A stretch of 64,000 nt of DNA from Christiangramia portivictoriae DSM 23547 (GTDB taxonomy: Bacteria; Bacteroidota; Bacteroidia; Flavobacteriales; Flavobacteriaceae), in NCBI RefSeq assembly GCF_000423045.1, contig NZ_KE383971.1, positions 444,092 to 508,091 on the forward strand. Direction: 5' to 3'. A program made the translations under genes and the position numbers. This document shows positions 25,319 through 32,747 of the stretch, piece by piece (positions within the stretch are counted from its first letter, which is position 1; each line of letters begins with the position of its first letter). The notes under the pieces were generated by a model that saw only the letters and a program-made list of their open reading frames with translations, ran no database searches and was not told the DNA's origin.

Positions 25319-25726
25319 ATGGGCAGAATTTTAGCGCTTGATTATGGGACTAAACGAACGGGAGTCGCCGTTACAGATGAATTGAAAATGATCGCATCTG
25401 GTCTTAAAACGGTAGAAACCTCAGAGCTGCTTAATTTTCTAAAAACCTATTTCCAGGAAGAGAATGTTGAGAGAGTTCTGGTTGGTGAACCAAAGCGTAT
25501 GAACGATATGCATTCTGAAAGTGAAGTGCATATACAGGAGTTCCTGAAGAAATTTGCTGAAAGTTTTCCGGAAATGCCTCTTGAGCGGGTTGACGAACGA
25601 TTTACCAGTAAGATGGCGGTGCAAACCATGATCGATAGCGGATTGAAAAAGAAGAAGCGAAGAGACAAAGCGCTTGTAGACGAAATTAGCGCCACGATCA
25701 TCCTGCAAACCTGGCTTTATAAATAA
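25319..25726 (+). CDS. ruvX: Putative Holliday junction resolvase RuvX (YqgF)
   Basis: 135-residue RNase H-like nuclease; the family acts on Holliday junctions or, in some bacteria, on pre-16S rRNA ends. Motifs: LALDYGTKRTGVAVTD with the first catalytic aspartate, VLVGEPKRMND with the conserved E, and VDERFTSKMA with a further acidic residue, then KKRRDKALVDEISATIIL. The ATG at 25319 gives the standard family start; TTG two codons upstream would precede it by six bases. It is divergent from dapD and followed 43 bases later by def, probably in one transcript. Confidence 0.92.
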   Translation: MGRILALDYGTKRTGVAVTDELKMIASGLKTVETSELLNFLKTYFQEENVERVLVGEPKRMNDMHSESEVHIQEFLKKFAESFPEMPLERVDERFTSKMAVQTMIDSGLKKKKRRDKALVDEISATIILQTWLYK

Positions 25727-25769
25727 AACAATGACGGTTTTACGCGAGTGAAGTCGAAAAATATATAGA

Positions 25770-26360
25770 ATGATATTACCAATTGTAGCTTACGGAGATC
25801 CCGTTCTAAAGAAAAAAGCTAAGGATATTGATAAGGATTATCCAAAGCTGGATACTCTAATCGATAACATGTGGGACACCATGTATAACGCTTATGGTGT
25901 TGGACTTGCGGCTCCGCAGGTGGGGCTGCCAGTTCGCATATTTATGATCGATCCTGCTCCTTTTGCTGAGGATGATGACCTGAGTGATGCGGAGAAAGAA
26001 GAACTTAAAGATCTACGAAAAGTTTTTATCAACCCCGTGATTACTGAAGAAAGCGGAGAAGAATGGGCGTTTAGCGAAGGCTGCCTGAGTATTCCAGATG
26101 TGCGCGAGGATGTTTTTCGTCAACCAGATATTACCATTGAGTATTTTGATGAAAACTGGGAAAAGCATACTGAAACCTATAGCGGACTTGCAGCCAGGGT
26201 CATTCAGCACGAGTATGATCATATTGAAGGCGTGTTGTTTACAGATAAGCTTTCAAGTTTAAAGAAAAGATTGATTAAGAGTAAATTAGGCAATATCTCT
26301 AAGGGGAAGATCAACGTAGATTACAAAATGCGTTTTCCGAATGCGAAAAAAGCCCGCTAA
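25770..26360 (+). CDS. def: Peptide deformylase
   Basis: Cytosolic metalloenzyme that removes the formyl group from nascent proteins. 196 residues. The three family motifs are complete: GVGLAAPQ, EGCLSIP (metal-ligand cysteine) and QHEYDHIEG (two metal-ligand histidines and the catalytic glutamate). An acidic insertion near residues 68-80 (EDDDLSDAEKEELKD) is longer than in E. coli and is common in Bacteroidota versions. It lies between ruvX and the DUF5606 gene on the same strand. Confidence 0.97.
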   Translation: MILPIVAYGDPVLKKKAKDIDKDYPKLDTLIDNMWDTMYNAYGVGLAAPQVGLPVRIFMIDPAPFAEDDDLSDAEKEELKDLRKVFINPVITEESGEEWAFSEGCLSIPDVREDVFRQPDITIEYFDENWEKHTETYSGLAARVIQHEYDHIEGVLFTDKLSSLKKRLIKSKLGNISKGKINVDYKMRFPNAKKAR

Positions 26361-26364
26361 AGAC

Positions 26365-26395
26365 TTTGATAATTAAGTCTGGGACTTGATATTTG
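26365..26395 (+). promoter_or_regulatory. Possible promoter of the DUF5606 gene
   Basis: TTTG (26365-26368), 19 bases, then GATATTTG (26388-26395), one mismatch from TAnnTTTG. It lies 22 bases before the ATG. Read-through from def is an alternative. Confidence 0.4.
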
Positions 26396-26417
26396 CCAAC
26401 CTAAATTTAAAAAGACT

Positions 26418-26843
26418 ATGGGATTAGATAAAATTCTTGCTATTTCGGGAAAACCGGGACTTTATGAGCTTACCGCGCAAACCAGAGGAGGCTTTGTTGC
26501 TAAATCTATGTTAGACGGAAAAAAGATCGCCGTAAACATGCGTCACAATGTAAGTATTCTAAGCGAGATCGCAATCTATACCTACACAGAAGAGATTCCG
26601 TTAGGTGAGGTTTTTCAGAAGATAAGTGAAAAGGAAAATGGTGAAAAGACCATCAGCCACAAAGTCTCTAAAAATGAACTGGAAGCCTTCTTTTCTGAAA
26701 TTCTTCCAGATTATGATGAAGATCGCGTATACGCCAGTGATATGAAAAAGATCATCCAGTGGTATAATCTTTTAGTGGAAAACGGAATAACCAGCTTTAC
26801 GAAAGAAAATAAAGCTGAAAAGAATACAGACGAAGAGGAATAA
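26418..26843 (+). CDS. DUF5606 domain protein
   Basis: 141-residue soluble protein. The conserved core is the first 55 residues (LDKILAISGKPGLYEL, TRGGFVAKSMLDGKK, HNVSILSEIAIYTY), followed by a helical half with SKNELEAFFSEILPDYDEDRVY and DMKKIIQWYNLL and an acidic C-terminus (KNTDEEE). The family is found in Bacteroidota, commonly next to def as here, with no assigned function. ATG at 26418; the gene ends at a strong bidirectional hairpin. Confidence 0.8.
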   Translation: MGLDKILAISGKPGLYELTAQTRGGFVAKSMLDGKKIAVNMRHNVSILSEIAIYTYTEEIPLGEVFQKISEKENGEKTISHKVSKNELEAFFSEILPDYDEDRVYASDMKKIIQWYNLLVENGITSFTKENKAEKNTDEEE

Positions 26844-26856
26844 TTTTTTCTGAGTC

Positions 26857-26896
26857 AAAAAAAGGGCTGAAATCATCGATCTCAGCCCTTTTTTTG
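26857..26896. terminator. Bidirectional terminator
   Basis: Stem AAAGGGCTGA / TCAGCCCTTT with an inner ATC / GAT extension and flanking A- and T-runs, between the DUF5606 gene and the convergent DUF5686 gene. Confidence 0.9.
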
Positions 26897-26937
26897 TCCC
26901 AAAAACTTCTGAAGTTTTAGTTCCCAGATATTTCAGT

Positions 26938-29403
26938 CTAGAACTTCAAACCAAAAATAAAAGCGCTATCTCGCTGACCGTTAAAATCTGAAATTACGTA
27001 GTCCAGTCTTAAGAAATGGTATTTTCCGAAGCCTATGTTATCGAGGCCTACGGAATATTCAGAATAAGGAGCCCGGTTATCTGTCGTCAATCTATGAGCG
27101 CCGAGGATAAGGTTGTAATTCAACTTATTGAGAAGTGGTATTTTGCCCAGGAACCAGCCCTGGAAATCGTGTTCCGCATGAAATTCAGCATAATTCTCAT
27201 TGGTGCTGAAGTTATAGTAAGGCATCAGGTTAAAAGCTCCCACATAACTCCCAAAGCCAATCCGCGTCTGGTTTGCATTGAAATGCTGGTAATCTACGAG
27301 GCTAATGCCTTCTGCATTGCTAAACAGTCCGCCCCGGGCCAGGTACTCAAAAGTTCCTTTATTGCCAATTTTCACACTTTGTGCTACCCTGGCTTTAAAC
27401 TGGTGGTAATTGAACTTCTGGTCGCTTGCGCCAAATCCGCTTTCCCATGATATATTCAACCTGGGAAATTTGTTCTCATAAACATTATATCTGCCATTAG
27501 GATAGCTCATATATTTCTGACCAAAGCGTATTCCAAAATCCAGTCTTGATTTAAGGAGATGATGATCTTCGAATAAACTCGTTCCAAAATTATCTGGTTG
27601 CAAGGGATTGTTGGAAGTGTATTCCCGATCTTCCCAATCTATGATCACGTGGTCTGTGGAATTTGTAAGCGCCGATCGATCTTCCCAGCCCAGTTCGCCA
27701 AAAATTCTTAAACCAGGAAACAGATCCCTGCTGTATGCCGCCCTGGCAAAGCTTCTCTCGAATAGCTTCATATAATTTCTTTCGAAGAATATGGTCGTAA
27801 TACTATTCAAAAGGAGAGATATTGGTTCGTTCTCGTTGATTTGCGCGCTTTCCACACCTCCGGAAAGTCTCAGAAAATCCTTGCTGTAATTATTGAACCT
27901 TTTTTCAAAGCCTCCATTTAGTCGCAATCTGTCTTCACTAAGCCCATAATCGATATCTGAAAAAACTCTCCAGTAATTTTCCTGATCTTCGCCGGTACGC
28001 TGCGTGTAATTCACTGTAATATCGGTATTCCAGCCCTGCACCGTATTAAAACCGATTCCAGAAACCGGAGCGCTGATACTAAAAGACCTGTTCTTCCAGC
28101 TATTTCTATAGCTATAACCAAAAAGTACATCGGTAATACCAAACTGGTTTCTCTCAGTATCTACAGAATCCTGGTATTTTTTGGTACTTCGAACTTCCTG
28201 GATGCTGTCTTTCCTGACATAGTCATTAATTTCTTCGGAAGTAAGAGGTACAGGACGTACTTTTTCCCAGAATACTGAATCCTTTTCATTCGCATTCTGC
28301 GCATAGCTTAAGATCTCTTTTCCGAAGCTGTTCTTAGAGAAACCCGGATTAAAGTCATAATCGCTGTAAACTGCTGTAAATCTACCATTCCCTCCAAAAC
28401 CGAAGATCTTAAAACTAAAATCAACGCTTTGAGAAATTTGTATGAACAGTTTGTTTTCTTCAGAATATTTGAAATTCTGTTTAAAAACTATTTCTTCGAT
28501 AGGTGCAACCTGTATGGCGGTACCGGTTGTGGTGAGATCAACCCCGTAAATTTGCCACAGATCTTCAACGATATAGACAAAACCCGAAAATACACGGTCC
28601 TGTTTACGCTTTGGAGTAACCTCGATCTTATTGATAAGATTACCACGATCATCGAAAAAAGTACCGGCCAGTTTGTAACCATAATAGTTAAATCCATAAT
28701 CTGCCAGCGGAGAAACCATTTCGCTGTTTAAATTGATGGTATTGTCGTAAAAGGAATAATAGGCCTCCTGTGCAGAATTGAGACTAAAACCATTATCATC
28801 GCCAGAAACCTTTGATGCTATAATATTTTCCTTGAAGTTATCTGGTTTCTGGAAAGCGATCTTGGAAATGGTTTCACTTAAATAAACGATCCCGCTTCGT
28901 GTGGAATCGAGTCCGCCAACCAGATCCCCGATTTCCTGGCCCATGATTTTCTCAGGCGCATTTTCAATTCTCCATAACCCCCGGGAATAAAAATCGGCCG
29001 TAAAACTTTCCAGTCGGTTCGAATTCTGTTTCCGGTTTTCGATCGCCAGTCGCATGATCCTGTTTGCAGGATTCTCATCATTTTGTATAGTTACCTCATC
29101 CAGGCTGGTGCTTTCTGAGCTTAGCTGAACTTTCAGTTCGTAGGGAAACCCGGTGATATTAATCTTCTTCTTGAGAGTCTTAAAGCCCAGGTACTGGAAT
29201 ACGATCACGTACTCTCCAGTCTCCTTCAGTTTAAGTTCATACAGTCCTTCATCGTTGGAAGTAGTACCATAATTGCCAGATTCGGTATAGATATTTACAT
29301 AGGGAAGTGGTTCATTTTCTTCCGAAGAAATTTTACCGGTAATTTGGGCAGACAGGCTGGAAAATGCCAGAAACAGGCAGAATCCAAGTAAATTTTTTAG
29401 CAT
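26938..29403 (-). CDS. Outer-membrane DUF5686 protein with carboxypeptidase-like N-domain
   Basis: 821 residues, predicted outer-membrane barrel. Signal peptide LKNLLGFCLFLAFSSLSAQ; a carboxypeptidase-regulatory-like beta-sandwich at about 20-105 (GKISSEENEPLPYVNIY, DEGLYELKLKETGEY); then the DUF5686 region (SFTADFYSRGLW, MGQEIGDLVGGLDSTRSG) and a long barrel-like C-terminal half of alternating strands ending in F (AFIFGLKF). Function unknown; the family is present in most Bacteroidota and often linked to envelope maintenance. It is monocistronic and has no recognisable TAnnTTTG box. Confidence 0.82.
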   Translation of the reverse strand: MLKNLLGFCLFLAFSSLSAQITGKISSEENEPLPYVNIYTESGNYGTTSNDEGLYELKLKETGEYVIVFQYLGFKTLKKKINITGFPYELKVQLSSESTSLDEVTIQNDENPANRIMRLAIENRKQNSNRLESFTADFYSRGLWRIENAPEKIMGQEIGDLVGGLDSTRSGIVYLSETISKIAFQKPDNFKENIIASKVSGDDNGFSLNSAQEAYYSFYDNTINLNSEMVSPLADYGFNYYGYKLAGTFFDDRGNLINKIEVTPKRKQDRVFSGFVYIVEDLWQIYGVDLTTTGTAIQVAPIEEIVFKQNFKYSEENKLFIQISQSVDFSFKIFGFGGNGRFTAVYSDYDFNPGFSKNSFGKEILSYAQNANEKDSVFWEKVRPVPLTSEEINDYVRKDSIQEVRSTKKYQDSVDTERNQFGITDVLFGYSYRNSWKNRSFSISAPVSGIGFNTVQGWNTDITVNYTQRTGEDQENYWRVFSDIDYGLSEDRLRLNGGFEKRFNNYSKDFLRLSGGVESAQINENEPISLLLNSITTIFFERNYMKLFERSFARAAYSRDLFPGLRIFGELGWEDRSALTNSTDHVIIDWEDREYTSNNPLQPDNFGTSLFEDHHLLKSRLDFGIRFGQKYMSYPNGRYNVYENKFPRLNISWESGFGASDQKFNYHQFKARVAQSVKIGNKGTFEYLARGGLFSNAEGISLVDYQHFNANQTRIGFGSYVGAFNLMPYYNFSTNENYAEFHAEHDFQGWFLGKIPLLNKLNYNLILGAHRLTTDNRAPYSEYSVGLDNIGFGKYHFLRLDYVISDFNGQRDSAFIFGLKF

Positions 29404-29448
29404 GAGGTAGTTTTCAGATGCTAAATAAACGCAAAAAGTCGCAGTAAA

Positions 29449-29904
29449 TTACCTGTAGTCCTTCTGAATTCGATCCAGGCGTCTTTTGTTGTCACGATCT
29501 TTAATGGTATCACGCTTGTCATAAAGCTTTTTACCTTTGGCCAGGGCAATCTGTATTTTGGCTAATCCACGATCGTTGATGAACATTTTTAGAGGTATGA
29601 TAGTCAACCCCGAATTGGTCACTTCTTTTTCCAGTTTTCGCAACTCTCTCTTTTGCAATAAAAGTTTACGTTCACTTTTTGGGTTATGGTTAAAGTGGCT
29701 GGCGTGAGAATATTCCTCTACATGCATATTGATCACGAATAGCTCGTGATTGTTGAATTCACAGAAACTTTCAGCAATGCTCGCCTTTCCTTCACGAATG
29801 GCCTTGATCTCTGTACCCGCGAGTTTGATGCCAGCGGTATACTTGTCAAGAAATTCATAATTGAACTTCGCTTTTCGATTCTTGATATTTACAGAATTCT
29901 TCAT
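29449..29904 (-). CDS. smpB: SsrA-binding protein SmpB
   Basis: tmRNA partner in trans-translation, which frees stalled ribosomes. 151 residues (160 in E. coli). Family motifs: NRKAKFNYEFLDKYTAGIKLAGTE split over residues 8-31, EIKAIREGKASI, HVEEYSHASHFNH, KRELRKLEKEV, and the basic C-terminal tail with KGKKLYDKRDTIKDRDNKR that enters the mRNA channel. ATG start fits the family. The -7 box is only six bases from the ATG, so the transcript is nearly leaderless. No tmRNA gene is visible nearby. Confidence 0.97.
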   Translation of the reverse strand: MKNSVNIKNRKAKFNYEFLDKYTAGIKLAGTEIKAIREGKASIAESFCEFNNHELFVINMHVEEYSHASHFNHNPKSERKLLLQKRELRKLEKEVTNSGLTIIPLKMFINDRGLAKIQIALAKGKKLYDKRDTIKDRDNKRRLDRIQKDYR

Positions 29905-29910
29905 AGGTCA

Positions 29911-29918
29911 CAAAAATA
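29911..29918 (-). promoter_or_regulatory. smpB -7 box
   Basis: On the reverse strand TATTTTTG, a perfect match. The last base is six bases from the smpB ATG, so at the usual distance from box to start site the leader would be about one base. Confidence 0.5.
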
Positions 29919-29987
29919 CAAGCTTTCAGCTAAAAACATCCTAAAGCAATTTTAAATTTAGCGGGGAAGAAGCTTGTCAAAGTTTAT

Positions 29988-29995
29988 TATTTTTG
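29988..29995 (+). promoter_or_regulatory. -7 box of the DUF6503-like lipoprotein gene
   Basis: TATTTTTG, a perfect match, ending 18 bases before the ATG at 30014. A well-placed upstream TTG is not visible. Confidence 0.5.
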
Positions 29996-30013
29996 CGAGC
30001 TTAAAATTCTACT

Positions 30014-30766
30014 ATGAAACGTTTGCTTACAGCTATCATGTCTTTACTTCTAATTGGCTGTGCACAGAAAGAAGATACCCTAACCGCAGATGAGATCATT
30101 CAGAACGCGATCGAAAGAGCTGGTGGTGAATTATATGAAATGGCAGAGATCGACTATACTTTTAGGGATAGAGCCTATAAAAGTTATAGAAATGGCGGTA
30201 GATTTAGCTACACACGAATCATGACCGATTCTTTAGGGAATAGAATAAAAGATGTGCTGGATAACGATGGCCTTACCCGAAAGGTAAATGATTCCAATGT
30301 GGCCATCCAGGATTCTTTGGTGCTGCCCATTGGAAATTCTATTAACTCGGTCAACTATTTTGTGCATTTACCGTACGGACTTATGGCTGATGCCGCCAAC
30401 CGGGAATTAGTAGGAAAAGATACCATCGCCGGTAGGGAATATTATGAAATCAAGGTAACGTTTTCTGAAAATGGAGGAGGTACAGATCATGAGGATGAAT
30501 ACCTGTACTGGATCGATACTCAGAATTTTGAAGTAGACTACCTGGCCTATAATTTCGAGGTTAATGATGGCGGAGTAAGATTTCGAAAAGCCTTTAACCA
30601 CCGGGTAATTAAGGGAATCAGCTTTGTGGATTACGAGAATTATGAATATAAGGACAAGGAAGTTCAGTTAACCAAACTGGATAGTCTTTACCAGGAGCGG
30701 GAACTGGATCTTCTCTCTATCATAGAAACAAAAAATGTTCGCGTTAAACTGGATAGTATCAATTGA
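30014..30766 (+). CDS. Lipoprotein of the DUF6503 type
   Basis: 250 residues. Short signal peptide with a lipobox (LLLIGC, cysteine at 17), so lipid-anchored, probably in the outer membrane. The body is beta-rich (FRDRAYKSYRNGGRFSYTR, KDTIAGREYYEIKVTF, DEYLYWIDTQNFEVDYLAY) and resembles the LolA/outer-membrane lipoprotein-sorting fold used by DUF6503-type proteins; assignment is by general pattern. Its last 8 bases overlap the 3' end of the convergent histidine phosphatase gene. No enzymatic residues are recognised. Confidence 0.6.
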   Translation: MKRLLTAIMSLLLIGCAQKEDTLTADEIIQNAIERAGGELYEMAEIDYTFRDRAYKSYRNGGRFSYTRIMTDSLGNRIKDVLDNDGLTRKVNDSNVAIQDSLVLPIGNSINSVNYFVHLPYGLMADAANRELVGKDTIAGREYYEIKVTFSENGGGTDHEDEYLYWIDTQNFEVDYLAYNFEVNDGGVRFRKAFNHRVIKGISFVDYENYEYKDKEVQLTKLDSLYQERELDLLSIIETKNVRVKLDSIN

Positions 30767-31277
30767 TATAAAGCACCTGATCCATAATTTTACCGGGAAG
30801 CACCTGTACAATAAAAAGTGCACCGTTTTGCTTATCGTCAATATCTGCATACTTCTTCTCGCCAAGAATTGCATTTACGAATTGCGGGGTCGTATTGCTA
30901 TGTCCAACAACCAGAACGGTTTTTCCGGCAGTTCGTTTCTTAAACTGCTTGTCAAAACCATTTCCCGCCTCATAATTCTCAATAGAAAGGCCTTTTTCGC
31001 GGGCAACTGGAGCAGCCGTTTGCAAAGTGCGTTTATAGTTTGTGCTTAAAACCATGTCCAGAGGTACTTCTTTCAAAACTTCAGCCCAGTTTTGTGCTCT
31101 TTTTAAGCCTGCTGCGGTAAGGTCTGGATCTTTTTCAGATTGATCGCTGCGATCCTTTTCAGCGTGTCTTATGAAGTAATATGTAGTTGGTTTCTGAACG
31201 GTATTATTTTGAATATTTTCTTCGGAAGAGATTCCAAAAAGAAGAATGAATGGTAACAGTACTTTGAATATCGACAT
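30759..31277 (-). CDS. Exported histidine phosphatase family protein
   Basis: 172 residues. Hydrophobic N-terminus (FKVLLPFILLFGIS) that looks like a signal peptide, then the histidine-phosphatase core: YYFIRHAEKD with the phospho-accepting histidine, LTAAGLKRAQNWAEVL, LSTNYKRTLQTAAPVA and the second histidine in VLVVGHSNTTPQFV. It is closest in layout to SixA or phosphoglycerate-mutase-like broad phosphatases. The predicted export suggests a periplasmic substrate. It lies 24 bases after the phytase-like lipoprotein gene, and the two probably share a transcript. Confidence 0.83.
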   Translation of the reverse strand: MSIFKVLLPFILLFGISSEENIQNNTVQKPTTYYFIRHAEKDRSDQSEKDPDLTAAGLKRAQNWAEVLKEVPLDMVLSTNYKRTLQTAAPVAREKGLSIENYEAGNGFDKQFKKRTAGKTVLVVGHSNTTPQFVNAILGEKKYADIDDKQNGALFIVQVLPGKIMDQVLYIN

Positions 31278-31301
31278 CGTTGAAATTTTTAGGTTCGAAA
31301 T

Positions 31302-32399
31302 TTACTCTGAAATATTGATCTCCATGAGGATAAATTGATTTAACTGCCTCACGAATGAATTGAAATTATTGTCGGCAACCAGGATCAGGCTGCGGTTTCC
31401 ATTTTCCAGTTCCGGTCCAAAGCACATTCCTTCAATATTATCCACGATTCCATCGGTAAGTTTATCATCAACAGATTTAAAATTGAAGATAAGTTTTTTA
31501 ACTGCTTTTTTATAGTTGGCCTTTCGAAGCGATTTCTCGTTGAGTGTATTGGTCGCGTGGGTCGCATCTACATCAAATATCTTGACCGTGTTGCCGTGTG
31601 AACCGTAACCGGCGGAGTAGGAGCGTTCCATGACCAGAAAACGATCTTCAGCGTATTCCAGAATTTCGGTAATCCCATTAAGGGCGAAATAATTAATAGG
31701 GAGCTTGGCGATTCCATCGAGAGGATATGCAAACTGCGAAATTGCCTCACCGGTTTCAGTATCAAACCTGGTGATCCTGGTATGGGAACGCGAAGGGAAG
31801 ATCTTTGGCCTGGAAGCATCTTTTTCCAGTGGCAATTCAGTCGCCACCCAAATGCCAGCATCGTCAATGCTTTTGGAGATACCTTCGAAAACTCCGTTAT
31901 TTCGAGGTTTCTGATCACCTGTAGCTTTAAAAAATGCAGGGATGCTATAAGATCGTAGTATTTCACCCTGCTCATCTGCCACATAAATTCCAGGATCTTT
32001 CCTATCTGCGATCAAACCTTCGCTCACTATCGTAAACTGTTTAGATGCTGGATCAAAGCGCAGACCTTCCAGGTCTAATGTTGTATTCGAAAACTTGCCA
32101 GACCTGTTCATTCTTATAAGATTGGTAATCTCGATATTTTTGATCTCAGACCCATTTATCTCGATATTGGCTTCGTAAATTCTTGGGGCAGAAGCCTGGT
32201 CGCTCACCAGGTAGAATTTTCCATTAGCGTAATCAATTCCTGATAGTCCACCCACTTGAGTGTTTTGAAATTCAAAGTTCTCATCAAGAACGAATTCATC
32301 CAAATATTTTAGACTTACCTGGTCATTCTGTATCCTTGAAGTTACACCGCAACCACTAAGAATGATTATTAAAAAGAGAGAAAACAGTCGAAGTTTCAT
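31302..32399 (-). CDS. Lipoprotein with phytase-like esterase domain
   Basis: 365 residues starting at the ATG at 32399, which gives a clean lipoprotein signal (RLFSLFLIIILSGC). An in-frame non-ATG extension to 32429 would only add residues before the signal. The body is a beta-propeller of the esterase-like phytase family: VGGLSGIDYANGKFYLVSD, LDLEGLRFDPASKQF, VFEGISKSIDDAGIWVATE and NIEGMCFGPELENG. Family members are exported and may hydrolyse phosphate esters, but no activity is assured. It is followed by the histidine phosphatase gene, which suggests a small phosphate-ester scavenging unit (inference). Confidence 0.8.
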   Translation of the reverse strand: MKLRLFSLFLIIILSGCGVTSRIQNDQVSLKYLDEFVLDENFEFQNTQVGGLSGIDYANGKFYLVSDQASAPRIYEANIEINGSEIKNIEITNLIRMNRSGKFSNTTLDLEGLRFDPASKQFTIVSEGLIADRKDPGIYVADEQGEILRSYSIPAFFKATGDQKPRNNGVFEGISKSIDDAGIWVATELPLEKDASRPKIFPSRSHTRITRFDTETGEAISQFAYPLDGIAKLPINYFALNGITEILEYAEDRFLVMERSYSAGYGSHGNTVKIFDVDATHATNTLNEKSLRKANYKKAVKKLIFNFKSVDDKLTDGIVDNIEGMCFGPELENGNRSLILVADNNFNSFVRQLNQFILMEINISE

Positions 32400-32417
32400 A
32401 GCAAATTTTGAAGAGAT

Positions 32418-32425
32418 CAAAAATA
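32418..32425 (-). promoter_or_regulatory. -7 box of the phytase-like gene
   Basis: On the reverse strand TATTTTTG, 18 bases before the ATG at 32399. A second identical box lies at 32440-32447; either could serve. Confidence 0.45.
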
Positions 32426-32513
32426 ACAAATCCTTAAGACAAAAATAGGACTTCCTTGGGATGCTAAGGCCTATGCTATAAATACATTTATGTATTAACC
32501 AAAATCAACAGTT

Positions 32514-32699
32514 ATGAATGAGGATCAAAGAGAAGGAAAGTGGAAGCAGATCAAAGGACAGTTCAAACAGAAGTATGGTGATCTAACCGATGATGATACT
32601 ACTTATGCTGAAGGAAAGTTTGATGAGATGTTAGGTCGCATGCAGGAAAAGACCGGAAAATCCAAGCAGGAATTGAAGAATGAAATTGATAAGTGGTAG
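32514..32699 (+). CDS. CsbD family stress protein
   Basis: 61 residues, small hydrophilic helical protein. The family pattern is clear: N-terminal GKWKQIKGQFKQKYGDLTDDD, then a central EGKFDEMLGRMQEKTGKSK repeat-like unit. CsbD proteins accumulate under general stress in many bacteria; molecular function unknown. The gene is monocistronic, divergent from the phytase-like gene and ends at a hairpin shared with clpB. Its place next to the clpB disaggregase gene fits a stress neighbourhood but may be chance. Confidence 0.87.
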   Translation: MNEDQREGKWKQIKGQFKQKYGDLTDDDTTYAEGKFDEMLGRMQEKTGKSKQELKNEIDKW

Positions 32700-32714
32700 A
32701 TTGAATAGTTGAAG

Positions 32715-32746
32715 AAAAAAAGGCGGTAGAAATACCGCCTTTTTTG
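32715..32746. terminator. Bidirectional terminator
   Basis: Stem AAAAAGGCGGTA / TACCGCCTTTTT with a GAAA tetraloop, between the csbD-like gene and the clpB 3' end. Confidence 0.92.
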
Positions 32747-32747
32747 T

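Noticed and set aside
27016-27450. 144-codon open frame on the plus strand inside the DUF5686 gene
   Set aside because: It lies entirely antisense to a well-supported coding region, has no homology I recognise and no promoter.
29449-30014. tmRNA gene beside smpB
   Set aside because: The flanking gaps are too short and have no tRNA-like ends or tag frame.
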